A DNA stretch of 64,000 bases from assembly GCF_004342985.1 (NCBI RefSeq), contig NZ_SMBO01000010.1:1-64000 (forward strand). Reading direction: 5' to 3'. How positions within the stretch are numbered: position 1 is the first letter of the stretch; each line of letters begins with the position of its first letter. Of the stretch, positions 46,046-54,777 are shown piece after piece. Source of the stretch: Novosphingobium sp. PhB57. GTDB lineage: Bacteria > Pseudomonadota > Alphaproteobacteria > Sphingomonadales > Sphingomonadaceae. The position numbers and the translations under genes are program-made. The notes beneath the pieces were generated by a model. It made no database searches, had not been told where the DNA came from, and worked only from the letters and a program-made list of their open reading frames with translations.

Positions 46046-49000
46046 GTGAAAACATGGCTGGCGGATACGGCGCTTCTAGCAAGTATGGCACTGTCTGCCA
46101 GCATCTTTGCGGCAGGAACCGCGGCGGCGGACACATTGCCGCCGCTGACCGGCCGGCTGATCGAGTACGATACCCGACAAGTCACCTGGCCCGCGCTTGA
46201 CGTATCACCCGATGGGCGCACCATTCTGTTCGATCTGCTGGGCGACATCTACGCGCTTGCCTCGGAAGGCGGGAAGGCGCGCGCGGTTTTTACAGGCGAT
46301 GCCTTCGAGACGCAGCCTGTATTCTCTCCCGATGGCCGCCAAATCGCTTTCGTCAGCGATCGGGACGGCCGCGAAAATCTCTGGATTGCCGATGCCGACG
46401 GCACGAATGCCCGGCGGATCTCCCAGGAAGAATACGGCGCGCCGCACTACGGCTCGCCTGCGTGGTCGCCGGACGGCAGGAGGCTCTACGTGTCGCGCAT
46501 GATCTGGGGCGTGCTGGCGTTCGAGCTGTGGTCCTTCGATGTCGCGAGCGGCCAGCACGAAGTGCTGGTGAAAGCGCAGCCTAACGGTGACGACCCCCAT
46601 CCGCAGCGGCGAAATGCGATGGGCGTTGTCGCTTCGCCGGACGGCAAAAGCCTCTACTACGCCACCAAGGCGGGAACGACGTGGAGCAGCGGCGCCCTGC
46701 CCCATTGGACCATTGCGCGCTTCGACCTTGCCACCCGTACGCAGCACGCTGACTTGACGATCCCCGGCGGGGGGATGCGTCCAGTCCTCTCCCACGATGG
46801 CCGCCTGCTCGCTTACGTCACTCGCGAGCACGAGCGTACCGTGCTGCGTCTGCACGATCTGAAGACAGGAACCGATCGGAAACTGCATGGCCCGCTCGAT
46901 CCCGATGGGCAGTCCGGCGGTTACTACGTCGACCTGATGCCGCGCATGGCTTTTGCTCCTGACGACAAGGCCATCTACGTCGGTCTTGACGGCGGCCTGA
47001 AGCGGCTCGACGTCACCTCGGGCGCTATCGCAGACATTCCGTTCGAGGCTCATGTGCGGCATGAGATGCCGCTGCCGCTGCGCCGCCAGTATCGGGTGAA
47101 CACAGGGCCCGTCCACGTCCGGGTGATCCAGACGCCCCGCCTTTCGCCAGACGGCCGACAAGTGGTCTTCGGAGCCGTGGGCCGCATATATGTCGCCGCC
47201 AACCGAAAAGGTGCAAAGCCGCGCCGTCTCAACGTGCCGGGCTCCGCGTGGCAGCCAAGCTGGTCGGACGACGGGCGCTTCATCACGTACGTCACCTGGA
47301 CCGCGAAGGAAGGCGGGCATGTCTGGATCGCGGCGGCGGATGGCAAGACCCTGCCCCGCCGGATCACGACGCAGACGGCATTCTATTCCGAACCCCTGTT
47401 CCTGGCTGGCGGCAGGGACGTGGTCGCATTTTCGGCCAGCCAGCGCGACCGCCTTTACCGCACCGCCGAAAGTCTCGGTCCCTTGCCCTCGACGCTGGTG
47501 CGGGTACCGGTTGACGGCGGCGAAGCAACCAGGCTGGGCGAAGTCGGCGCCGCGATGGACCTGCGGCGCGACCCCGATCCGGAGCGCGTGCGCTATTACT
47601 CGGACGGCTGGATATCATCCCGCCCAGTCGTCGGGCAAGGCGGGGCAAGGCATCTGGCGAAGCTGGTAGCCCGTCCCGACAGCCAATATTTTGATGCGCC
47701 TGCTCCCCTCAAGAACGCGCAATTGAGCGCCGACGGCCGCACGGCGCTAGTACGCCTCGCCTCGCAGCTGTATCTGGTACCCGTACCGCCGGCGCAGAAC
47801 GGCGCGGCGCCGACTGTAAACGTCAGCGACCCGGCGTCGAAGGCGCGGCGGATCACTGCTATCGGCGCGGACTACATGGACTGGGCTCCTGACATGCGCT
47901 CGCTGCTATGGTCCGTCGGCGCCACGGTGCGGCAACTACCTGTGGATGCTGCCCGAAGTGGCGGCCCCGCCGTCATCGAGCAGCGCGCCGGCGGCCATGT
48001 CCTGGATGTGGTGTTGCCGCGCGATGTGCCCAGGGGCAGGTTGCTGCTGCGCGGGGCGCGGATCGTCACGATGAAGGCCGAAGAGGTCATCGACAATGCC
48101 GATCTGCTAATCGAGAACAACCGAATTGCCGCGCTCGGTCCGTGCGGGACCCTCAAAATACCGGCGGGCACGCAAGTGCGCGACGTGACCGGCAAATTCA
48201 TCATTCCGGGCTTCATTGATGCACATGCCCACTGGTTCGAAACGCGCCGCCGCATCCTGGACATCGGCCATTGGGATTTTGCTGCGAACCTCGCCTACGG
48301 CGTGACGGCAGGACTGGACGTGCAGACCTTTGACCCTGACGTGTTCGGCTATGCCGACATGATCGACGCGGGGCTGATGCCGGGTCTGCGTGCTTTCTCC
48401 ACCGGCGAAGGCGTGTTTCGCAACAGCCCGATGGACAGCCGAGAGGATGCCATTGCTACGCTGCGACGCTATTCTGATTACTACAAGACGCCCAACATCA
48501 AGCAGTACATGGTCGGCGACCGGGCACAGCGCCGCCACTTGATCGAAGGCGCACAGGCGCTCGGCCTCATGCCCACCACCGAGGGCGCCAGCGATTACCG
48601 GCTCGACGTCACGCAGATGCTGGACGGCTATGCCGGCAACGAACATAGCCTACCGATTGCACCGCTCCATGACGACATGGTTCAGATGCTGGTGCGCTCC
48701 CGGTTGTCAACGGTGCCGACGATTCTTGTGCTCTACGGCGCACCGAGCGCCATGGGCGCGATGGCGGCAGGGCATCAGCAGGATTTCGACGGCAAGCTGG
48801 GGCGGTTCGTCCCCGAATTCGCTTTCGCTGCGAAGCGCGATTCCGTTACGTGGAACCGGGCGGAAGGGCAAGGCTTCGCACTTTTTGCCAGGCAGGCCAG
48901 CGATATCGGCAAAGCCGGCGGGTTGCTCGGTGTCGGCGCGCACGGCGTCGTGCAGGGGCTGTCCTTTCATTGGGAGCTGGAAGCGATGGCCTCCGGCGGC

Positions 49001-49339
49001 GCAAGCCCCTTACAAATCCTGCACGCCGGAACCATTGGTTCGGCCGAGGTAATCGGGCGGGCACTGGACCTGGGCTCTATTGAGCCGGGCAAGCTGGCGG
49101 ACCTTCTGGTGCTGGACGATGACCCCACCACTGACATTCGCAACACCCGATCCCTGTCGCTGGTGATGCAGAACGGCCGCCTCTACGATGCCGCGACGCT
49201 TGACGAGGTATGGCCGCGTTCCCGCAAGCGCGAGGCGCAGTGGTTCGAGGAAATGAGCCAGCACGATGTCGCTCTCGCGGTTCGCACCGCTGCCGACTTC
49301 GATGAAAAGCAGGGCAACGCGGCGTCCTTCGAATACTGA
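46046..49339 (+). CDS. Exported beta-propeller amidohydrolase (1097 aa)
   Basis: A large two-part enzyme. Residues 1-28 are a signal peptide (ending GTAAA). Residues about 40-650 form a TolB/PD40-type propeller (SPDGRTILFDLLGDIYAL and similar units, SPDGRQIAFVSDRDG). The last 400 residues are an amidohydrolase: VIDNADLLIENNRIAALGP, metal motif DAHAHWF with His727 and His729, then GVTAGLD, and the ending SIEPGKLADLLVLDDDP. A propeller gating a metal hydrolase resembles tricorn and S9 architecture and may size-select peptides. GTG start at 46046 with AAAGG upstream. It follows the Lrp gene by 106 bases and converges on the second TonB receptor. Confidence 0.88.
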   Translation: MKTWLADTALLASMALSASIFAAGTAAADTLPPLTGRLIEYDTRQVTWPALDVSPDGRTILFDLLGDIYALASEGGKARAVFTGDAFETQPVFSPDGRQIAFVSDRDGRENLWIADADGTNARRISQEEYGAPHYGSPAWSPDGRRLYVSRMIWGVLAFELWSFDVASGQHEVLVKAQPNGDDPHPQRRNAMGVVASPDGKSLYYATKAGTTWSSGALPHWTIARFDLATRTQHADLTIPGGGMRPVLSHDGRLLAYVTREHERTVLRLHDLKTGTDRKLHGPLDPDGQSGGYYVDLMPRMAFAPDDKAIYVGLDGGLKRLDVTSGAIADIPFEAHVRHEMPLPLRRQYRVNTGPVHVRVIQTPRLSPDGRQVVFGAVGRIYVAANRKGAKPRRLNVPGSAWQPSWSDDGRFITYVTWTAKEGGHVWIAAADGKTLPRRITTQTAFYSEPLFLAGGRDVVAFSASQRDRLYRTAESLGPLPSTLVRVPVDGGEATRLGEVGAAMDLRRDPDPERVRYYSDGWISSRPVVGQGGARHLAKLVARPDSQYFDAPAPLKNAQLSADGRTALVRLASQLYLVPVPPAQNGAAPTVNVSDPASKARRITAIGADYMDWAPDMRSLLWSVGATVRQLPVDAARSGGPAVIEQRAGGHVLDVVLPRDVPRGRLLLRGARIVTMKAEEVIDNADLLIENNRIAALGPCGTLKIPAGTQVRDVTGKFIIPGFIDAHAHWFETRRRILDIGHWDFAANLAYGVTAGLDVQTFDPDVFGYADMIDAGLMPGLRAFSTGEGVFRNSPMDSREDAIATLRRYSDYYKTPNIKQYMVGDRAQRRHLIEGAQALGLMPTTEGASDYRLDVTQMLDGYAGNEHSLPIAPLHDDMVQMLVRSRLSTVPTILVLYGAPSAMGAMAAGHQQDFDGKLGRFVPEFAFAAKRDSVTWNRAEGQGFALFARQASDIGKAGGLLGVGAHGVVQGLSFHWELEAMASGGASPLQILHAGTIGSAEVIGRALDLGSIEPGKLADLLVLDDDPTTDIRNTRSLSLVMQNGRLYDAATLDEVWPRSRKREAQWFEEMSQHDVALAVRTAADFDEKQGNAASFEY

Positions 49340-49345
49340 GGCCGC

Positions 49346-49366
49346 TCCCCTCCTGATATGAGGGGA
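49346..49366. terminator. Hairpin between amidohydrolase and TonB receptor 2
   Basis: A 7-bp stem TCCCCTC (49346-49352) with GAGGGGA (49360-49366) and a 7-base loop, shortly after the amidohydrolase stop. It may serve as a weak terminator between these convergent genes; no T-run is visible. Confidence 0.35.
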
Positions 49367-49550
49367 TCCATGCTTAAACGGCGGAGCTGCGCAGGCGAAT
49401 AGCCGCGTATTGTATGGCGATGCTGGGCGCGCTTGGCCTGCTTCAGGGCCCGTCCATGACGGGGCACTCGATCTCCCGCGTGCCCCGATCCCACATCTTG
49501 CAGGCGGCCCCCTCCCCATTTGCGGCGGCGAAAGCGAAAAGCGTGCGGCC

Positions 49551-52244
49551 TCAGAATTCCAGGCGCGCGCCGATCGTCATGTAGCGTCCAATCACGTCGT
49601 AGTAAGGCGAGAAAGCGGAACTAAGCGGAGGATCCTTGTCAAACAGGTTGGCCACGTTGCCGTAGACCTCGAAGGATTTGCCCCCATTGCCGAACGGCAC
49701 TTTCTGGCTCAGTTGAAGGTCGATATATGTATAAGCAGGAATGCGGTTGTTGGTGATCGGCGTGGCGCTGGTGCGGTTCCAATAGCCCGACGAGATGTAA
49801 CGCGCACGCACCAGCCCGCTGAATCCATCGCTGGAATAGCCGATCGAGGCATTGGTACGAATGCGCGGCACGCCGTTGACGAAGGCATAGCCTTGCGATT
49901 TCACGTACTCGATCTTGGTCGTCCCGTCGTCGGTCGTGAAATGATTCACCCAGGTGCCGACGAGGCGGAAGATCACTCGGCCGCTCGCCTCGTTCTCGAC
50001 CGGCAGGGTATAGGCAATTTCAGCGTCGACCCCGTCGGTCCTGAACTGCGACAGGTTGACCTGCGAAGACGCGACGCTGGCTATCCGGCCGGTCGCGTCG
50101 CGTGTGATGTAGTCGCAGAGGCTGGTGTTACCACCCTGGCAGCGGTCGACAAGGACTTGCGCGCCGATGCTGGTGATGACGTCCTTGATCTTGATATTGA
50201 AGTAGTCGACTGAAGCAGTCAGGCCGCGCAGGGGAGCAGTGGTCACGCCGGCGGTCCAGGTGTCCGACTTTTCGGGCTGGAGAGCGGCGTTGCCGCCGCC
50301 GTAGACGAGCACGCTGCGGCTGCCTTCATCCGCGAATTGCGGATCGACGACGTTGACGTAGCTGACCGTTCGGTTCGAGTAGAGTTCGCTAATGTTGGGC
50401 GCGCGGATGTCCCGCGAACGGGTGACGCGGCCGATCACGCCGGGAAGGAACTCGTTGGTGGCGCCCAGCTTCCACGACCATACCGTGCCGCTGGTGCTGT
50501 AGTCCGACACGCGCACGGCTCCGTTCAGCTCCAGCTTTTGAAGCACCGGAACGTCCTTGATCAAAGGCACGATGATTTCGCCGAACGCTTCTTTCACGTC
50601 GTACTTGCCGCGAAGTGATGTAAAATAGAACGTCGAGAACGCGCGCGCGGCGTCAAGTTCCCCGACCTTGGTATTCGTCGAAAGGCTGCGTCCTTCTGCG
50701 CCGATCGCGATCGAGACGGGCCCGGCGGGGAGGTCGAAGGGCTCCCCGCGCAGCGAGACCCCGTATGTATCCAACTTGTTGAGACTGTTCGAACGCGGCG
50801 TGCCTGTGACGTAGTCGATCGCTGCTTGCGACGGCGCGCCTTCTCCGAACAGGTTCAGTGGCACGCAGCCTGCCGCGCCTGAGCGGCAAACGGCATTTCC
50901 CGTCAAAGGGTCAACCACTGCGTCGACTGCGTTCGCGAAGTTCTGTGTCAGCAGGAAACCGGGAGTGTTGATCTTGTTGCGGTACTGCCCATGGCTGTAA
51001 TAGGCCGAGTAGCGCCAGCGCCCGCCACCGAAGCTGCCGTCAAGGGCGAGTGTGCCCTGCACGCTGCGGCGATCGAGATCGATGGTGCTGTAGGCCAGGT
51101 CCGCATTATAGCGCGCCATGGTGAAGCTGGTCTGCCCGGCGGCGGCCATTGCCTGCCGGATGGATTCGTTCAAGAACGCGTTGTCCGAACGGATGGTGAC
51201 GCTGTTCGTGTGGTCACCAAACCAAGTGTAATTGTTGTAATAGCGCGAGTAGCGGAAGTCCGCGCTGAGCTTGAGCGTGTCGGCCAGCTCATAGGAAACC
51301 TTGGCAAGTGCGGCGTAACGCTTCTGCGGGGTGATGAGCGGGCTGCGCTCATCGTCCGAGGGGCCCTCACCGCCAATCATGTTAGTACCGACCACAGTGC
51401 CGATATCCGGCACGCGCAAAGTGCCATCGGGGTTGAAGCCGTACCCGCGTAGTGCGCCCGAGGTGATGTAGCCGCCGATCAGGCGCGTGGCATGGCCAAC
51501 GTCGGGGGTCAGCGCATTGCGCACGGTAGCAAAGCGCCCGGTGTTCTTGCGGTCGGTCTTCTTGAGGACGCCCTTGTTGTCGACGAACTCGCCCCCGATC
51601 ACAAGGTGGCCGCGACCGCCTGCGAAACTTGTGCCGTACTTGCCTTCGTACCTCACCTGCCCGGCATCGCCGCGCGACGAAATTCCGCCTTCCGCGCCGA
51701 GGCGGATACCTTCGTAATCCCCATCGACAATCATGTTGACCACGCCCGCAACCGCGTCCGATCCCCAAGCCGCGGAAGCACCCCCAGTCACGATGTCCAC
51801 GCTTTTGACCATGATCGAAGGGACGGTGTTAAGATCGTTGTCGCTGACAAGCCTGCGACCGTCCACGAGAACAAGCGAGCGAGTCTCGCCCAGACCGCGG
51901 ATGTTGATGGGAAAGCGGCCCGCCTGCGCGTTGGTCCCAGAGGTCTGCGGTGACTGCGAGGCCTTGAACTGGGGGAGGTCAGCCAGAGCTGCACCAATGT
52001 TGGGCCGGCTGACGATCTGCAAGTCTTCCTGAGTTACATGGAGCAGCGGCGTAGGCGATTCATAGCCCGGGCGGTCGATGCGCGATCCGGTGACGACGAT
52101 GTCGCCTTGTCCGGAAGCGGCACTTTCGCCGGAGCCAGTCTGCGTTTTGGCCTGCGCGAATACCGGCGTGGCAGATGCACTGAGTGCGATGAGAGCCGTA
52201 CCAGCCAGAATCGACCGGCGGCGTGCGCGGAGAAGCTGTTCCAT
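49551..52244 (-). CDS. TonB-dependent outer-membrane receptor (copy 2)
   Basis: An 897-residue receptor. The signal peptide ends TPVFAQ. The plug contains NIRGLGETRSLVLVDGRRLV and DIVTGGASAAWGSDAVAGVV, and the barrel ends in RYMTIGARLEF. Along its whole length it matches the receptor at 11850-14546: the same DGRR and ASAAWGS motifs, PGFLLTQNFANAVDAVVDP, GEPFDLPAGPVSIAIGAE, WSWKLGATNEFLPG, and an end built from FDKDPP-x-S-x-FSPYYDV. One cysteine-rich loop is shared too. The ATG at 52244 (MEQLLRARRRS) is chosen; the upstream extension is not coding. It is divergent from the YtcJ-type gene. Confidence 0.93.
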   Translation of the reverse strand: MEQLLRARRRSILAGTALIALSASATPVFAQAKTQTGSGESAASGQGDIVVTGSRIDRPGYESPTPLLHVTQEDLQIVSRPNIGAALADLPQFKASQSPQTSGTNAQAGRFPINIRGLGETRSLVLVDGRRLVSDNDLNTVPSIMVKSVDIVTGGASAAWGSDAVAGVVNMIVDGDYEGIRLGAEGGISSRGDAGQVRYEGKYGTSFAGGRGHLVIGGEFVDNKGVLKKTDRKNTGRFATVRNALTPDVGHATRLIGGYITSGALRGYGFNPDGTLRVPDIGTVVGTNMIGGEGPSDDERSPLITPQKRYAALAKVSYELADTLKLSADFRYSRYYNNYTWFGDHTNSVTIRSDNAFLNESIRQAMAAAGQTSFTMARYNADLAYSTIDLDRRSVQGTLALDGSFGGGRWRYSAYYSHGQYRNKINTPGFLLTQNFANAVDAVVDPLTGNAVCRSGAAGCVPLNLFGEGAPSQAAIDYVTGTPRSNSLNKLDTYGVSLRGEPFDLPAGPVSIAIGAEGRSLSTNTKVGELDAARAFSTFYFTSLRGKYDVKEAFGEIIVPLIKDVPVLQKLELNGAVRVSDYSTSGTVWSWKLGATNEFLPGVIGRVTRSRDIRAPNISELYSNRTVSYVNVVDPQFADEGSRSVLVYGGGNAALQPEKSDTWTAGVTTAPLRGLTASVDYFNIKIKDVITSIGAQVLVDRCQGGNTSLCDYITRDATGRIASVASSQVNLSQFRTDGVDAEIAYTLPVENEASGRVIFRLVGTWVNHFTTDDGTTKIEYVKSQGYAFVNGVPRIRTNASIGYSSDGFSGLVRARYISSGYWNRTSATPITNNRIPAYTYIDLQLSQKVPFGNGGKSFEVYGNVANLFDKDPPLSSAFSPYYDVIGRYMTIGARLEF

Positions 52245-52485
52245 TATTTGAGATCCCTGATCATGCGGTCGCCCTCGGGAGCGATCTGACTTTGCCTCGC
52301 GGCACGACAAAGGATGAAGCGCAAGCGCGGCCCCTGCGGAACATCCACTTTCGTGAAGTCGATGGGTCCAATGCTCCGGGCCCGTCAGTCCCGTTGGACC
52401 CTTGGTCCTGTCCGATGTTGGATGTTGGCGGTAGCGAGCCGAGAAGGGATGAGAATGCTCACATGGAAATGGCAAGGGGAACACC
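52245..52485. promoter_or_regulatory. Divergent promoter region, receptor 2 / YtcJ-type gene
   Basis: A 241-base stretch between divergent starts, so it must hold promoters of both. No palindrome as clear as that at 45415-45470 was seen. Confidence 0.4.
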
Positions 52486-54162
52486 ATGTTCGATCGTCGT
52501 CGGTTTATTGGATCCGGCGCTGCTCTCGCGGCGATGGCCACGCCGTTCGCGCGGCAAGCCTTCGCTGCAGATGCGCCGTTGGACTGCGCGCTGGTCGGCG
52601 GCACGGTCTGGACAGGAACCGGCGCCAGCTCGGACGCCATCGGCATCATCGGCGACCGCATCGTCGCGGTAGGGGCGGGAGCGGTGAAGGCGCGCACTGG
52701 CGCTTCCACCCGGATTGTCGGCCTGCAAGGCGCCTTCGCTTTGCCAGCTTTTACCGACAACCACACGCACTTCCTGATCGGTTCCAACACGCTGTCACGC
52801 CCGGACTTGCTCAATGTGAAAGACCGGGCCGAGTTCGTGGCCCGCATCGGTGCGGCGGTGAAGGCCCATCCCGGCCAATGGCTGCTTGGCGGATCGTGGG
52901 ACGAACAGCGGATCGGAGGCGACCTGCCCACACGCGAATGGATTGACGCGGTCAGCCCCAACACCCCGATTGCCGTACCGCGCACTGACCTGCACAGCTA
53001 TCTTTGCAACTCGCTGGCCTTGCGCCTGGCGGGTGTAACGCGTGAAACGCCGGATCCGGCAGGCGGGGTCATCGTACGGGATGCAAAGGGCCAGCCGACC
53101 GGCGTCCTGAAGGACAACGCCAAGGCGCTCGTCGACCGCGTGGTTCCGCCGCTGACACCCGCCCAACTCGAAGCCTCGCTGCGCGGCGGGATTGCCCATG
53201 GCCTGGCGCACGGGGTCGCGCAGGTCCATGTTCCTGATCCGTTCGACTGGCACTGTTTCGACGCTCTGCGCCGCCTGCGCGCCAAAGGCGAGACAGACAT
53301 GCGCTTCTACAACTTCGTACCGCTACATGACTGGGAAAAAATCGCCGAGCTGGTAAGGGCCGAAGGTCGCGGCGACGACTGGCTGCGCTGGGGCGGGGTG
53401 AAAGCACTAGTTGACGGCTCGCTCGGTGCACGCACTGCGCTGTTCCACGATCCCTATACTGATGATCCGCGAACACGCGGTGTTAGGGTGATGCCGCTTG
53501 CCGAACTTCGCGAAGCGGTGCCCGCCGCCGATCGCGCGGGCCTCCATGTCACGGTTCACGCCATCGGTGACGAGGCGAACGACGATATCCTTGACGTCTA
53601 CGCCGAAGTGGAGGCGCTGAACGGCGCGCGCGACCGCCGCTTCCGCGTCGAGCATGCTCAGCATGTGGCACCCACCACTATTCCGCGCTTCGCGAAGCAG
53701 AAGGTGATTGCTTCTGTCCAGCCCTATCACGCCATTGACGATGGGCGCTGGGCTGTGAAGCGTATCGGCGAGAAACGTCTGAACGGCACTTATGCCTTCG
53801 GCTCACTGATCACGAGTGGAGCGACGGTGACATTCGGTTCCGACTGGCCGGTCGCCCCTCTCAGCCCCCTGGCAGGCATCCATGCCGCCGTCATGCGGCA
53901 AACCATCGATGGCGCCAACCCGGATGGCTGGCTGCCTGACCAGAAAGTTACGGTAGAACAGTCGCTTACTGCCTACACTTCTGCAAATGCCTACGCCGGC
54001 TTTCAGGAGGACCGGCTCGGGCGGATCGCGCCAGGTTTCCTGGCTGACATCACGGTGCTCGACAGCGATCCAACCATCATCGATCCGGAAAGGTTGCCGG
54101 ACGTGGAAGTATTGCGCACGATTGTCGGCGGCCAGGACCGCTACACAGGAGCCGGTGCATGA
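52486..54162 (+). CDS. YtcJ-type amidohydrolase, Tat-exported
   Basis: A 558-residue amidohydrolase-3 family enzyme. It has a twin-arginine signal (DRRRFIGSGAALAAM), metal motif DNHTHF with His93 and His95, and the family segments GQWLLGGSWDEQRIGGD, GWLRWGGVKALVDGSLG-like sequence with its lysine, VTVHAIGDEAN, FRVEHAQHV and SDWPVAPLSPLAG. Such enzymes hydrolyse N-acyl or amide bonds in small molecules. It ends in overlap with the PaiB-like gene (ATGA, 4 bases), so both are translated together. Divergent from TonB receptor 2, it probably handles what the receptor imports. Confidence 0.88.
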   Translation: MFDRRRFIGSGAALAAMATPFARQAFAADAPLDCALVGGTVWTGTGASSDAIGIIGDRIVAVGAGAVKARTGASTRIVGLQGAFALPAFTDNHTHFLIGSNTLSRPDLLNVKDRAEFVARIGAAVKAHPGQWLLGGSWDEQRIGGDLPTREWIDAVSPNTPIAVPRTDLHSYLCNSLALRLAGVTRETPDPAGGVIVRDAKGQPTGVLKDNAKALVDRVVPPLTPAQLEASLRGGIAHGLAHGVAQVHVPDPFDWHCFDALRRLRAKGETDMRFYNFVPLHDWEKIAELVRAEGRGDDWLRWGGVKALVDGSLGARTALFHDPYTDDPRTRGVRVMPLAELREAVPAADRAGLHVTVHAIGDEANDDILDVYAEVEALNGARDRRFRVEHAQHVAPTTIPRFAKQKVIASVQPYHAIDDGRWAVKRIGEKRLNGTYAFGSLITSGATVTFGSDWPVAPLSPLAGIHAAVMRQTIDGANPDGWLPDQKVTVEQSLTAYTSANAYAGFQEDRLGRIAPGFLADITVLDSDPTIIDPERLPDVEVLRTIVGGQDRYTGAGA

Positions 54163-54761
54163 GCCGTTGGTCCCCGCGCAATGCCGGCGAGATAGCAGCG
54201 CTGGTTGCGCGTCACCCTCTTGCATGGATGGTCTCCGCAGCGCCCTCGTTCCACGCGACGCCGTTGCCGCTGGTCGCGGATCTGGCGAGCGACGGAAGCA
54301 TCGCTGCACTTGTTGGCCACTTTGCCCTGGCCAATCCTCAGGTCGCGGCGCTGCGAGATCAGCCACGCGCGCTTGTCCTGTTCCAAGGAGCCCAGGGGTA
54401 TATCTCGCCTGAATTGGTGACGCAGCCGCAATGGGCTCCGACCTGGAACTACGCTGTGGCACGCTTCGAGGTAGATGTATGCTTCGCGCCCGAAAGGAAC
54501 GGCGAGGCTCTCGATCGCCTGATCGCGCACATGGAAAACGATCACCCCGGCCGCTGGACGGTGGCGAGAATGGGTGAGCGCTATGAACCGATGAGCCGCC
54601 ATATCGTCGCATTCCGGGCCACTGTGCTATCCTGCGATGCGACGTTCAAGCTCGGCCAGGACGAACGTCCGGAAAGTCTTGCCCAAATTATCGCCGCACA
54701 TCCCGATGCGGGACTGACGGCGGCGATGCGGGAGGCGAACGAGCCGCCTTCTACATGCTAA
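54159..54761 (+). CDS. PaiB-type FMN-binding protein
   Basis: A 200-residue protein of the PaiB/FMN-binding split-barrel family: HPLAWMVSA near the N-terminus, VGHFALANPQVAAL, LVLFQGAQGYISPEL and the conserved APTWNYAVARFEVDVCF. In Bacillus PaiB works with the acetyltransferase PaiA on sporulation and protease control, but in proteobacteria these proteins often sit next to amino-acid or antibiotic-resistance genes with no defined role. Start codon overlaps the YtcJ-type gene by four bases. Its 3' end converges on the MocR gene with a 16-base gap. Confidence 0.85.
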   Translation: MSRWSPRNAGEIAALVARHPLAWMVSAAPSFHATPLPLVADLASDGSIAALVGHFALANPQVAALRDQPRALVLFQGAQGYISPELVTQPQWAPTWNYAVARFEVDVCFAPERNGEALDRLIAHMENDHPGRWTVARMGERYEPMSRHIVAFRATVLSCDATFKLGQDERPESLAQIIAAHPDAGLTAAMREANEPPSTC

Positions 54762-54777
54762 CCGACGACGAGCTTCC

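Noticed and set aside
46205..47320. 371-residue minus-strand frame inside the propeller-amidohydrolase
   Set aside because: The sense strand carries regular propeller repeats; the antisense frame is Arg/Ala/Val-rich noise.
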